64,000 bases of DNA from Pseudomonas jinjuensis. Its GTDB lineage: Bacteria > Pseudomonadota > Gammaproteobacteria > Pseudomonadales > Pseudomonadaceae. A program made the translations under genes and the position numbers. This document shows positions 23,149 to 32,477 of this stretch, piece by piece. The notes under the pieces were generated by a model, which did not search any database, was not told the DNA's origin, and worked only from the letters and a program-made list of their open reading frames with translations. How positions within the stretch are numbered: the first letter of the stretch is position 1; each line of letters starts with the position of its first letter. The stretch spans positions 62,001 to 126,000 of the forward strand of contig NZ_FNIJ01000008.1 of NCBI RefSeq assembly GCF_900103845.1. Reading direction: 5' to 3'.

Positions 23149-24318
23149 TCAGGCGAGGAAACGCTCGGCGAGCTTCACCCAGTAACTGGCGCCCAGCGGC
23201 AGGCAGGCGTCGTTGAAGTCGTAGCCGGGGTTGTGCAGCAGGCAGCTCTGCTCCCCCGTGCCGTTGCCGATGGTCAGGTAGGAGCCGGGACAGCGTTCGA
23301 GGATGAAGGCGAAATCCTCGCTGGCGGTGAACGGCCGCAGGTCGGCGATCAGCTCCTCCTCGCCCAGCCAGTCGACGGCGACCTGGCGGGCGAAGGCGGT
23401 CTCGGCGGGATGGTTGACCAGCACCGGGTGGCAGTGCTGGTAGTCGATTTCCGCCCGCGCGCCGAAGCTCTCGGCCTGGGCGGCGACCAGCCGGGTGATG
23501 CGCTGTTCGAGCAGCCGCCGTATCCCGGGGTCCAGCGCGCGCACGCTGAGGTTCAGCTCGGCGCTGTCGGGGATCACATTGGCGGCCTGCCCGGAGTGAA
23601 TCGAGCCGACCGTGACGATGGCCGTTTCCTGCGGATCGACATTGCGCGAGACGATGCTCTGCAGGGCGATGACGATGGACGAGCAGACCACCACCGGGTC
23701 GATCGCCTTGTGCGGCACCGCGCCGTGCCCGCCGTGGCCGCTGATGCGGATGCGCACGCTGTCGGCGGAAGCCATGCAGGGTCCGCTGAGGAATCCCAGG
23801 CGCCCCGCCGGATAGCCGGGCACGTTGTGCATGGCGAAGATCGCATCGCAGGGGAAGCGCTCCAGCAGGCCATCCTCCAGCATCCGCCGCGCGCCGCCGA
23901 GGCCTTCCTCGGCCGGCTGGAAGATCAGCCGCAGCGTGCCGCGAAACTCGCGCGACTGCGCCAGGCACTTGCCGGCGGCCAGCAGCATCGCCGTGTGGCC
24001 GTCATGGCCGCAGGCATGCATGACGCCGTCGATGCGGCTGGCATAGGGCAGGCCGGTGGCCTCGCGGATCGGCAGCGCATCCATTTCCGCGCGCAACCCC
24101 AGCGCCGGGCCGGCACCGTTCTCCAGCGTGCCCACCACGCCGGTTCCGCCGATGCCGCGGGTCACCCGGTAACCCCACTCCTCCAGGCAGCGCGCCACCA
24201 GCGCACTGGTGTTGCGCTCCTCGAAGCCGAGTTCCGGATGCGCGTGGATGGCCTGGCGGATCGCGACCATTTCCTCGCGGATTTCCGCGACCTGCGGCAG
24301 GACGGCGCCGATATTCAT
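23149..24318 (-). CDS. M20 family amidohydrolase (hippurate hydrolase-like)
   Basis: Zinc peptidase of 389 residues (M20D). Family motifs are HPELGFEERNT near the N-terminus, HACGHDGHTAML (metal ligands), QPAEEGLGGAR (catalytic Glu) and a dimerisation domain with GHGGHGAVPHKAIDP. It has no signal peptide, so it is cytoplasmic. Such enzymes cleave N-acyl or N-aroyl amino acids and auxin conjugates. As first gene of an operon with an amino-acid importer it probably hydrolyses an imported N-acyl amino acid. The exact substrate is unknown. Confidence 0.88.
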   Translation of the reverse strand: MNIGAVLPQVAEIREEMVAIRQAIHAHPELGFEERNTSALVARCLEEWGYRVTRGIGGTGVVGTLENGAGPALGLRAEMDALPIREATGLPYASRIDGVMHACGHDGHTAMLLAAGKCLAQSREFRGTLRLIFQPAEEGLGGARRMLEDGLLERFPCDAIFAMHNVPGYPAGRLGFLSGPCMASADSVRIRISGHGGHGAVPHKAIDPVVVCSSIVIALQSIVSRNVDPQETAIVTVGSIHSGQAANVIPDSAELNLSVRALDPGIRRLLEQRITRLVAAQAESFGARAEIDYQHCHPVLVNHPAETAFARQVAVDWLGEEELIADLRPFTASEDFAFILERCPGSYLTIGNGTGEQSCLLHNPGYDFNDACLPLGASYWVKLAERFLA

Positions 24319-24425
24319 TGTCGTTCTCCTCGGGACTTTCCATCCGCCGCCGGACCTGCCGGCGGCTGTTTCGAGGCGATCTTAGGAAAGAGGAACGCAG
24401 CCGGGGAGCCGCAGTTTGGTTATGC

Positions 24426-24444
24426 TGACAACCATTGGTTGTCA
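24426..24444. promoter_or_regulatory. Perfect palindrome, candidate LysR operator
   Basis: TGACAACC-ATT-GGTTGTCA is an exact 8-3-8 inverted repeat and fits the T-N11-A layout of LysR-type sites. It lies 13 bases before the LysR start and 107 bases before the divergent amidohydrolase start. It may control both directions. Confidence 0.65.
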
Positions 24445-24457
24445 CCTGGGTATTCCG

Positions 24458-25411
24458 ATGAAACTGCATCAACTGCAGGCGCTGGTCGCCAGCGCCGAAA
24501 CAGGCAGCATCCGTGGCGCCGCGCGTTCGCTGGGAATCTCCCAGGCCGCCGTGACCCGTGCGCTGCGCGAACTGGAGGACGCCCAGCAGCTGCCGCTGTT
24601 CGTCCGCACGCCCAGCGGGCTGTCCTTCACCGAAAGCGGAAAGGTGCTGCTGACCCATGCCCGGCTGGTACAGAAGCAGCTCGAACGCGCGCAACAGGAC
24701 CTCGACCAGCTGCGTGGCGCCGCCATGGGACGGCTCTGCGTGGGCATCACGCCCTGGGTGTCGCTGACCTTCCTGCCCGAGGTGGTGCTGGCGTTCCGCG
24801 AGCGCATGCCGGAAGTCCGGCTGGAGCTGTTCGAAAGCCTGATGGCCGTCGCCCAGCCGCTGCTGCGCGACGGCAGCATGGATTTCGCGGTGGGCCAGCT
24901 GCAGCCGTCACTGGCCAGCCAGGAGTTCTCCAGCGAGGCGCTGCTCGCCTACCAGACCGCGGTGCTGCTGCGCCAGGGTCATCCGCGCCAGGATTGCCGC
25001 TCCATCCACGATCTGCTCGACCAGGACTGGGCGCTCAACTACGCGCCCGACGGCCACGATGCGCTGATGGAGGAACTGTTCTGGCGCCACGGCGCACGGA
25101 TCGACGAACGCCGCATCGTCCGCGCGCATTCGCTGGCGATCTCGCAGTACATGGTCGAGCGCGCGGACATGTGCACCTGGGGCCCGGCGATTCTCACCGG
25201 CGCCCCGCCCTTCCTCGGTCGCCTGGTCTCGCCGCCACTGGTGGAGCGCTGCGAGCCTCGCCACCTGAGCATCGTCAAACGGCGCAACGGCACCCTCAGC
25301 GCTTCGGCGATGTGCTTCGTCGATTGCCTGCTGCAGGTGATCCGCCGCCACGCCCGCTCGGCGCGCCGGGAAGACCGGCAGTTGTTCGAGACGCTGGAAT
25401 TGCTGGTCTGA
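24458..25411 (+). CDS. LysR-family transcriptional regulator
   Basis: Regulator of 317 residues. The winged helix-turn-helix is at residues 1-60 (MKLHQLQALVASAETGSIRG, then GISQAAVTRALRELE), followed by a LysR substrate-binding domain. The start at 24458 gives the family N-terminus; 14 extra codons upstream would translate through the palindrome. Divergent from the amidohydrolase/ABC operon, it is the likely controller of that operon, perhaps sensing its substrate. It converges with the thiolase gene at its 3' end. Confidence 0.88.
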   Translation: MKLHQLQALVASAETGSIRGAARSLGISQAAVTRALRELEDAQQLPLFVRTPSGLSFTESGKVLLTHARLVQKQLERAQQDLDQLRGAAMGRLCVGITPWVSLTFLPEVVLAFRERMPEVRLELFESLMAVAQPLLRDGSMDFAVGQLQPSLASQEFSSEALLAYQTAVLLRQGHPRQDCRSIHDLLDQDWALNYAPDGHDALMEELFWRHGARIDERRIVRAHSLAISQYMVERADMCTWGPAILTGAPPFLGRLVSPPLVERCEPRHLSIVKRRNGTLSASAMCFVDCLLQVIRRHARSARREDRQLFETLELLV

Positions 25412-25468
25412 GGGGACAGCTCCCCTCCCGATGCGGGAGAGGAGCCAGGGAGAAGGGACGCGCCAGCC

Positions 25469-26653
25469 TCAGCGCACCGCCTCGAACAACCCGGTCGCGC
25501 CCATGCCGCCGCCGACGCACATGGTGACGATGCCGTAGCGCAGGTTGCGCCGCTGCAGTTCGCGCACCAGGTGACCGACCTGGCGCGAGCCGGTCATGCC
25601 GAAGGGGTGGCCGATGGCGATGGAGCCGCCGTTGACGTTGTACTTCTCGTTGTCGATGCCGAGGCGGTCGCGGGCGTAGAGGCACTGCGAGGCGAAGGCT
25701 TCGTTGAGTTCCCAGAGGTCGATGTCGGCGATCTGCAGGCCCTTGGCCTCGAGCAGCTTCGGCACCGAGAACACCGGGCCGATGCCCATCTCGTCCGGCT
25801 CGCAGCCGGCGACGGTGAAGCCGCGGAAGAACGCCTTCGGCTTCAGGCCGAGCTCGATGGCCTTGTCCAGGCTCATCAGCAGGGTCATGGAGGCGCCGTC
25901 GGAGAGCTGCGAGGCGTTGCCGGCGGTGACCGAGCCGTCCTCGGCGAATACCGGCTTCAGCGAGTTCAGGCCTTCGAGGGTGGTATCCGGACGGTTGCAG
26001 TCGTCATGCTCGACCACGCCTTCCACCACGCGCTTCTCGCCGGTCGCCTTGTCTTCCACCTCGTACTTCACCGCCATCGGCACGATCTCGTCGGCGAACA
26101 GGCCCTCGGCCTGGGCGCGGGCGGTGCGCTGCTGGCTCTGCAGGGCGTAGGCGTCCTGGGCTTCGCGGCTGACGTTGTAGCGGCGCGCGACGATCTCGGC
26201 GGTCTGGCCCATCGGGTAGTAGATGCCCGGGGCTTCCAGCTGCAGGCGCGGGTTGAAGAAGTGGTCCAGGTTCCTGCTCTTCATCGTCAGGGTGATGGAC
26301 TCGACGCCGCCGGCGACTATCACGTCGCTGCAGCCGGAGGCGATCTGGTTGGCGGCGATGGCGATGGACTGCAGGCCCGAGGAGCAGAAGCGGTTCAGGG
26401 TCATGCCGGCGACGTGGGTGCCGAGCTTCGACAGCACGGCGGCGTTGCGGCCGATGTTGTGGCCCTGGGCGCCCTCGTTGGAGCCGGCGCCGACCACGCA
26501 GTCGTCGACCAGCAGCGGGTCGAGGTCGTTGCGCGAGAGCAGCGCGTCGATGCAGTGGGCGACCATGTCGTCCGGACGGGTCAGGTTGAACTTGCCGCGG
26601 AACGACTTGGCCAGGCCGGTACGGACGCTGTCGACTATCACCACTTCTCGCAT
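25469..26653 (-). CDS. Acetyl-CoA C-acyltransferase (thiolase)
   Basis: Degradative thiolase of 394 residues. The nucleophile cysteine is in NRFCSSGLQ, the histidine in GHPFGMTGSRQ and the second cysteine in MCVGGGMGATG. It is distinct from PaaJ and closer to FadA-like 3-ketoacyl-CoA thiolases. The start at 26653 (MREVVIVDSVRTG) has GAGGT upstream; the longer frame to 26731 has no family support. It stands alone with no fadB partner beside it. It could serve fatty-acid, branched-chain or aromatic acyl-CoA breakdown. Confidence 0.88.
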   Translation of the reverse strand: MREVVIVDSVRTGLAKSFRGKFNLTRPDDMVAHCIDALLSRNDLDPLLVDDCVVGAGSNEGAQGHNIGRNAAVLSKLGTHVAGMTLNRFCSSGLQSIAIAANQIASGCSDVIVAGGVESITLTMKSRNLDHFFNPRLQLEAPGIYYPMGQTAEIVARRYNVSREAQDAYALQSQQRTARAQAEGLFADEIVPMAVKYEVEDKATGEKRVVEGVVEHDDCNRPDTTLEGLNSLKPVFAEDGSVTAGNASQLSDGASMTLLMSLDKAIELGLKPKAFFRGFTVAGCEPDEMGIGPVFSVPKLLEAKGLQIADIDLWELNEAFASQCLYARDRLGIDNEKYNVNGGSIAIGHPFGMTGSRQVGHLVRELQRRNLRYGIVTMCVGGGMGATGLFEAVR

Positions 26654-26770
26654 GGGGCACCTCGTTGCTTGTTGTTCGACTGGGCGGTCGAGCATACGGG
26701 CAGCGGATGCCGTGCGGCGATGAACATTCACCGTGGATATGCAGCGTCACAGATCGGGGTATCGAAGAAG

Positions 26771-26841
26771 GTCGCGGGCATGGCCCGCTCCTACAGGTTC
26801 GGCATCGCGACGATCCGTAGGAGCGGGCCATGCCCGCGACC
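26771..26841. repeat. REP pair, GCGGGCCATGCCCGC core, arms in outward order
   Basis: CGCGGGCATGGCCCGCTCCTACA (left arm) and CGTAGGAGCGGGCCATGCCC (right arm) face each other in the opposite order from other copies, with a 20-base linker. It lies between the thiolase and the adhesin 3' end. Confidence 0.85.
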
Positions 26842-26847
26842 AGGGAG

Positions 26848-29800
26848 CTAGACGGTATCCACCTTCACCGCATGGTCGCCGAGCAAACCGTCGAGCACCG
26901 AGGTGGTGTCGCCGGCCGAGAGCACGCCGTTGCCTGCGTGCCCGAGGTAGTGCGCGGACAGGTCGACATTGGCCAGTTCGATGCTCTGCGTCTCCGCCCC
27001 GCCCACCACGCCGGTGGGGTTGACGCCGATGGTGGTGCTGCCGGCATTGACCGAGAAGCTCAGGTAGTGCGACAGCGACGCCGCCGTGGAGGTCTCGCCC
27101 TGCAGCAGGTCGGCGAGGTTGAGCACGTCGCCTTCGCCGATGCGGAAGTCCTGCACCAGGTCATGGCCGGTCTCGCCCTTGAGCCAGGCGAACTGGTCGG
27201 CGCCGGAGCCGCCGTTGAGCACATCGTCGCCCATGCCGCCGAACAGCAGGTCCTCGCCGTCGCCGCCGAGCAGGAGGTCGTTGCCGCCCTGGCCGAACAG
27301 CAGGTCGTTGCCCGCGCCGCCGTCGAGCAGGTCGTTGCCGCCACGGGTGTCGCCGGCGCGGTTGAGCTCCCGGGCGTGGTCGACGATGTAGTCGGCGATC
27401 TGCCCGAGGTTGGGCGCGATGTTGCCGTTGCTGGCGGTGAGGTATTCGACCAGCGCCTGGTAGCCCTGGCCGTCGTGCTGGCCGGCGCCATGGCCCTGGC
27501 CGCTCCAGGCCAGGTGGTCGGTGTTGATCACGTCGCCGAAGATCACGTCGTCGCCGGCGCCGCCGATCAGCGTGTCGTGGCCGACATCGTCCGGCGTGCT
27601 GCCGCTGATGCCGTGCTGCAGCGCCGCCTGCAGTTCCTCGGCGGTGTTGATCATCTGCGGGTCGCCGACCGCGCCGGTGACGCTGCCGCCCGGCAGTTGC
27701 AGCACCACGCCCTGGCTGGTCACCAGGGTGTTGTCGAAGTACTGCAGGACATTCTCGTTGACGTTGTCGCCGATGCCGATGGCGTGCACCTGCACCTGGT
27801 CGGCGCCGCTCAGCTCGTGGCCGCCCTGGAGCATGTCGCTGCCGGCCTGCAGCGCGCGGTAGACGTCGTTGTAGTTGGTCACGCTGCCGCTGCTGCCACC
27901 GCCGCTGCCATTGTTCACCGTCGGGTTGCCGTCGGTGAGGAAGAACGCCAGGTTGGTGAAGCCGTGGGCGGCGTCGTGGCCGTCATCGACCATCTTGGCG
28001 AACCACTTGCTGGCGTCCTTGAAGGCGTCCTCGTAGTTGGTCGAGCCGTTGGCCCACAGGTCGTTGATGTCGTCGACCAGGTTGCGCACGTCCTTGGCGG
28101 TCAGTCCTTCCACCTTGGTGACGTGGGCGTTGTCGCTGAAGTCGATCAGGCTCAGGTTGATGACGCCGTCATGCCCCTTGATCTGGTCGAGCAGGTTAAT
28201 CAGCGCCTGCTGGGCCAGCGCCAGGCGGCTCAGGCCGGGGGTGCCGGACGGGTCCTTCATGCTTCCCGAGGTGTCGATGATCAGCGCGATGTTGTAGTTC
28301 TTGCCCGGCTGGGCCCAGGGCGTGGCGCCGCCCCTGTCGCCGATCAGCACGTCGTTGCCGAAGCTGCCCTCGATGCGCCCGCCGGGCATCGGGTCGAGCG
28401 GGCTGGGCACGCTGTGCGGCACGCCCGATCCGTCCGCGTCGCTGGCATTGCTGCCCACCACCAGCAGCGGCAGGTTGTACTTCATGCAGATGTTCAGGTT
28501 GGCCGAGGCGCTGTCGCCGTCGCCATCGACGATGGTGTAGCGGAACACCTCGCTGATCTGCCCGCTTTCCGGGTAGCTGATGCCGGCCCTGGCGGCGTAG
28601 GTGTAGTCGCCGGCCAGGTGGCCGCCGCCGTCCTTCAGGTACAGCGTCAGGGTGCCGTGTTCGGTCTGCACGGTCAGCAGGCCGCTGGCGGGGTTGTAGG
28701 TGGCGCTGGCGCTGGAGGCGTCGGGGTGGTCGTTGGCCAGGTTGCCGTTGGCGTCGACCCTGAACGTCTCGCCGCCGATTTCCACCTGGGTGATGCGCAC
28801 GGCGCCGTCGGCGCTCGCCGGCGTGTCGTTGGCCAGCAGGTTGCCGCTGACCGCATCCATGGTCACCAGGCCTTCCAGGGTGGCACTGAGGTCGCTGGGG
28901 TTCTTGACGATGATCGGCGCGCCCTGGCTGTCGATCTTCACCAGTTCGGCGTCGGTGATCGAGGTGCCGACGCCGACCGCATGGGCCTGCACAGGGTTGG
29001 TCGCGGCGTTGCCATCACCGTCGGGATTGGCGAGGAAGCCCTGCCACTGGTTCAGCGCCTTGCTGGTGTTGCCGGCGTTCGGCTCGCCGTCGGAGATGAA
29101 GTACACCCGGTTGATCGCCGACGGGTCCGCGCCCGGCGCGTTGAAGTCGGCATGGATGCTGTTCTTCGCCAGGTCCAGCGCCGCTTCGTAGTTGGTGCTG
29201 CCGTTCGCCTTGAGCCCGTTGATGGCGCTGACCAGGCTGTCGTAGCCGGCGTCGCCGGTGCCGCTGAAGCTGAAGTCGCCCTTGTCGCTGGCCGAACTGG
29301 CGAAGGTGATCAGCGAGACGTGGATGGCGATGCCCATCGTCGCGTACTGGTTGAGCATGTTGATCAGCGCCGCCTTGGCGTTGACCAGCTTGCTGCCCTC
29401 CATGCTGCCGGAGACGTCGAGCACCAGGGTCAGGTTGACCTTCGGCGGTGCCTGCGGCACCAGGCAGCGCGGCGTGTCGTCGCTGGCGCAGGGGCCGTCG
29501 TCGCGGAACACCAGGCGGCCGCCCAGGTCCAGCGACGCCGATGCCGTGTCGTCGTCGCCATCGGTGACGGTGCCGACCAGGCTGATCCGGCCGTCGGCGA
29601 TGGACAGCGAGTCATTCGCGTCGCTGCCGTCGGGATGCTTCAGCGCCAGTTTCTGGTCGAGCCTGAGGTCGCCGCTGGCGGGATCGAGGGACAGGCTGAA
29701 GGCCAGCGGTCCGTCGGGGCCGCCGACCCGGCCTTCCACCAGGGTGGCGCTGACCTTGTACAGGGTGATCGGCTCGCCGGCGGTGGTGCACAGCCCGCTG

Positions 29801-32070
29801 TCGGCGTTGCCGCCCAGCGCCAGGCCGTAGCTGAGGCTGCCGCCGTCCGCGCCGGTATCGGCATGGAACGCCGCGCTGAAGTTCTGCACGTCGTCATGGG
29901 CCAGGTTGCTCTCGTCCACCGTCAACTGGCCGTCGAAGCAGGCGTCGAGGGCGATGCACGGGCCGTCGTCGAGGAACTGCAGCTTGCCGCCCAGGTCCAG
30001 GCTGGCGCTGTCGTGATCGCCGTCGCCATCGGCGATCCGCGCGACCAGGGCGATCCTGCCCGGGTCGAGGCTCAGCGGATCGTTCGGGTCGTGGCTGTCC
30101 GGATGCATGAAGGCGCGCGACTGTTCGAGCACCAGTTGGCCATTGACGATGCTGACGCTGAAGGCGACCGCGCCGGACTCGCCGCCGACCTTGCCGACCA
30201 CGCTGTCGCCGACCTGGTAGAGGTAGATGGTCTTGCCGCTGGCGGTGTCGGTGAAGCCGCTGGAGCTGCCGTCCACCGCGCTCAGGCGGTATTCCAGGCC
30301 GCCCGGGCCGTCGGCGCCGTAGCTATGGGAGAACAGCCCGTCGAGGCCGACGCTGTCGGCGTGGCCCATGTTGCTCTCGTCCACCGCGAGGGCGAAGCCG
30401 GCTGCGCAGGGGGTGATGCACGGGCCGTCGTCGCTGAAGCCGATCCGTCCGCCGAGGTCGATGCTGCGGCTGGCGCCGACGCTGTCGCCATCGCCGTCGG
30501 TGACCTGCAGCGAGGCATGCAGGCGGATCAGGTCCGGATTCAGGCCGACGTCCTGGCCGGCGTAGTCCGAGCCGCTGCCCGGCGCCGGATGGTCGATGCC
30601 ACGGTACTGGTCGAGGCTGACCGTGCCGCTGCCGGCATCGACCCGCAGGGTGAACACCCGGTTCGCCGCGCTGATCCCGGCGGCATCGGCGGCGGTGGAA
30701 CCGACGATCATGCCGCCGACCAGGTACAGGTGGATCGCCGCGCCGCCGCTGGTCAGGCCGGAATCGGCGCCCTCCCCGCCGGCCAGCTCCAGCGAATAGC
30801 CGAGCTGCATGTCGCCGGGGCCGTCGGCGCCGTACTGCCCATCGGCGTGGAAGGCGCTGGAGAAGTCGGCGCTGGCGCTGTCATGGCGCCAGCCGAGGGT
30901 CTGTGCGTCGCCGGTCTGCAGGCTGGGCAGCTCGCCGGAAAGCGACAGGCCGGCGCACGGCATGTCGTCGACGATGCTGACGTCCAGCCCGCCGCTGGCC
31001 TCGGTGCCGTTGCCGTCGGTGACGCTGAAGCCGACCTGGAAGTCGAGGCTGTCTTCCATGTCGTGCAGCGGATGATCCAGCGGTTTCAGCAGGGTCAGCT
31101 GGTAGGTGCCGCTGTCGAGGTCGGTGAGGCGCAGGGTGAATACCGGGGTGTCGCCGGCCATGCCGGTCAGGGTGCGGCCGTCGGCGCTCAGCGCGTAGGT
31201 CAGCGCCACGCCGCCGGAGGTCAGCGACGGCAGGCCGTCGAGGCTCCAGCTGAAGCCGCCGGGGCCGTCCGGGCCGAAGTCGTAGTGCAGGCTGCCGCTG
31301 ACGCTGGTGCCTTCGCCGGGCAGCGCCTGCAGTTGCAGGTCGCCGTTACCGCCCGGCAGGCCGCCGGGCAGGCCATCCTCGCCGAGCAGCGCGGCGGAAA
31401 GTCCCGCGCTCGGGATGCCATTGACCGGCGGCGGCGGGGGCGGTGGAGGCGGCGGTGGCTCGACGGGAGGCTCGATCACCGGCGGCTGTACCGGGGGTTG
31501 CACCGGCGGTTCTACCGGTGGCTGCACCGGCGGCTCGGGCAATGCGGCGATTTCCGGCAACGCCGGCTCGAACACCTCGCCACGCGGAAACAGCGGGCCG
31601 CCTTCCGGTGGTGCGGTGGGAAAACCGATATCCGGCGACAGCGCGCCGCCGACTTCGGAAAGCATGACGAAGGAGTGGCCACCGCCAGCCTTGGCGCTGG
31701 ACGCCGCCGGCCCGGCGGCGGTGGGATCGGCGTGCTGGGTCGGGTCGACGCCGGCGGCGATGGCCGCCTGCAGGGCCTTCACGTCGCTGAGGTCCTGCTG
31801 CGTCGGCTGGGCCGGCGCCTGGCTGTCGCCGTCATCCCGGGGATGGGCGGCGGCCTGGATCTGGCTGGAGAGGTCCAGCGCACTGTCGCGGCCGAGGGTG
31901 ATTTCCCCGCCCCCGGCGACCGAGACCGCCACCGCGCCATTGGCGCCGGTGACCAGCCGTTCGCCGACATACAGTCTGTCGCCCTGCTCCAGCGGCCGGC
32001 GCGATCCATCGGCAGCCTGGGCGAAGACCTCGCCGACTACCTTGCTGACGACACCCAGTAACCTGGCCAT
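26848..32070 (-). CDS. Giant type I-secreted RTX adhesin, LapA-like, with LapG-type cleavage site
   Basis: Surface adhesin of 1740 residues. Residues 1-116 resemble the retention module of LapA-type adhesins. TAAG at 117-120 matches the LapG protease site. A proline-rich linker (178-217) follows. Residues about 220-870 hold four related domains of roughly 150-160 residues, separated by DDGPC-type junctions. Two von Willebrand A domains follow, with MIDAS motifs DVSGS (about 878-1060) and DTSGS (about 1257-1460). Near the C-terminus are RTX nonapeptides (DTLIGGAGDD about 1500; GGNDLLDGGAGNDLLFGQGG about 1577-1627) and a type I secretion signal. It is divergent from its secretion genes. Nine cysteines are unusual for an RTX protein. 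Confidence 0.93.
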   Translation of the reverse strand: MARLLGVVSKVVGEVFAQAADGSRRPLEQGDRLYVGERLVTGANGAVAVSVAGGGEITLGRDSALDLSSQIQAAAHPRDDGDSQAPAQPTQQDLSDVKALQAAIAAGVDPTQHADPTAAGPAASSAKAGGGHSFVMLSEVGGALSPDIGFPTAPPEGGPLFPRGEVFEPALPEIAALPEPPVQPPVEPPVQPPVQPPVIEPPVEPPPPPPPPPPPVNGIPSAGLSAALLGEDGLPGGLPGGNGDLQLQALPGEGTSVSGSLHYDFGPDGPGGFSWSLDGLPSLTSGGVALTYALSADGRTLTGMAGDTPVFTLRLTDLDSGTYQLTLLKPLDHPLHDMEDSLDFQVGFSVTDGNGTEASGGLDVSIVDDMPCAGLSLSGELPSLQTGDAQTLGWRHDSASADFSSAFHADGQYGADGPGDMQLGYSLELAGGEGADSGLTSGGAAIHLYLVGGMIVGSTAADAAGISAANRVFTLRVDAGSGTVSLDQYRGIDHPAPGSGSDYAGQDVGLNPDLIRLHASLQVTDGDGDSVGASRSIDLGGRIGFSDDGPCITPCAAGFALAVDESNMGHADSVGLDGLFSHSYGADGPGGLEYRLSAVDGSSSGFTDTASGKTIYLYQVGDSVVGKVGGESGAVAFSVSIVNGQLVLEQSRAFMHPDSHDPNDPLSLDPGRIALVARIADGDGDHDSASLDLGGKLQFLDDGPCIALDACFDGQLTVDESNLAHDDVQNFSAAFHADTGADGGSLSYGLALGGNADSGLCTTAGEPITLYKVSATLVEGRVGGPDGPLAFSLSLDPASGDLRLDQKLALKHPDGSDANDSLSIADGRISLVGTVTDGDDDTASASLDLGGRLVFRDDGPCASDDTPRCLVPQAPPKVNLTLVLDVSGSMEGSKLVNAKAALINMLNQYATMGIAIHVSLITFASSASDKGDFSFSGTGDAGYDSLVSAINGLKANGSTNYEAALDLAKNSIHADFNAPGADPSAINRVYFISDGEPNAGNTSKALNQWQGFLANPDGDGNAATNPVQAHAVGVGTSITDAELVKIDSQGAPIIVKNPSDLSATLEGLVTMDAVSGNLLANDTPASADGAVRITQVEIGGETFRVDANGNLANDHPDASSASATYNPASGLLTVQTEHGTLTLYLKDGGGHLAGDYTYAARAGISYPESGQISEVFRYTIVDGDGDSASANLNICMKYNLPLLVVGSNASDADGSGVPHSVPSPLDPMPGGRIEGSFGNDVLIGDRGGATPWAQPGKNYNIALIIDTSGSMKDPSGTPGLSRLALAQQALINLLDQIKGHDGVINLSLIDFSDNAHVTKVEGLTAKDVRNLVDDINDLWANGSTNYEDAFKDASKWFAKMVDDGHDAAHGFTNLAFFLTDGNPTVNNGSGGGSSGSVTNYNDVYRALQAGSDMLQGGHELSGADQVQVHAIGIGDNVNENVLQYFDNTLVTSQGVVLQLPGGSVTGAVGDPQMINTAEELQAALQHGISGSTPDDVGHDTLIGGAGDDVIFGDVINTDHLAWSGQGHGAGQHDGQGYQALVEYLTASNGNIAPNLGQIADYIVDHARELNRAGDTRGGNDLLDGGAGNDLLFGQGGNDLLLGGDGEDLLFGGMGDDVLNGGSGADQFAWLKGETGHDLVQDFRIGEGDVLNLADLLQGETSTAASLSHYLSFSVNAGSTTIGVNPTGVVGGAETQSIELANVDLSAHYLGHAGNGVLSAGDTTSVLDGLLGDHAVKVDTV

Positions 32071-32226
32071 GTCTCCCTCCTCAGAGCCCGCTCGCGAGAT
32101 CGCGAAAAAGGCATCTCCCAGCCCGGCGCCGATTTCGGCGCACGCCTCCGAAATCCGCCATGCCGCGAACGAAAAGGAAAAGAAGACTGGTGGGACGGGC
32201 GGCGCGTCAGAGTTTTGAAGTCTGCC

Positions 32227-32240
32227 GACAATTTATTGTC
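32227..32240. promoter_or_regulatory. FleQ-box-like palindrome upstream of the adhesin
   Basis: GACAATTTATTGTC is a perfect 6-2-6 palindrome. On the minus strand it reads GACAATAAATTGTC, differing from the published FleQ consensus (about GTCAnTAAATTGAC) only at symmetrical positions 2 and 13. It lies about 157 bases before the adhesin start. The AT-rich region around it contrasts with the coding flanks. Confidence 0.55.
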
Positions 32241-32287
32241 ACGCCTGCCCCACGGTTCATCCGTCCCACCAGAAAAGTCCCCGCCCT

Positions 32288-32301
32288 AGTCTTCGAAGAC
32301 T
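32288..32301. promoter_or_regulatory. Perfect 14-base palindrome in the adhesin/secretion intergenic region
   Basis: AGTCTTCGAAGACT is fully self-complementary and sits between the two FleQ-like sites. No known factor is assigned. Confidence 0.35.
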
Positions 32302-32477
32302 GCATGGCTGCAACCGCGAGCGGCATTCCCAGCTCGCCACGTTAACAATGGGCCAGTTTTCAATGGGCTCATAAGACCGTTTGCGAATAGCCCTTGTGAG
32401 GATTTTTTATTAAGGGTGCAAGAATTTTGAACTTATATACGAGGTTAGGGGCGTAGATCGCCTAGGAGAGAAAAATA

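Noticed and set aside
23110-25527. An 805-codon plus-strand frame spanning the amidohydrolase and LysR genes
   Set aside because: It crosses two real genes on both strands and is Ala/Arg/Gly-rich without any domain.
26830-32061. A 1743-codon plus-strand frame opposite the adhesin
   Set aside because: Exact antisense of a repetitive GC-rich gene; valine/alanine-rich with no signal, motif or RBS. The minus-strand protein has clear adhesin domains.
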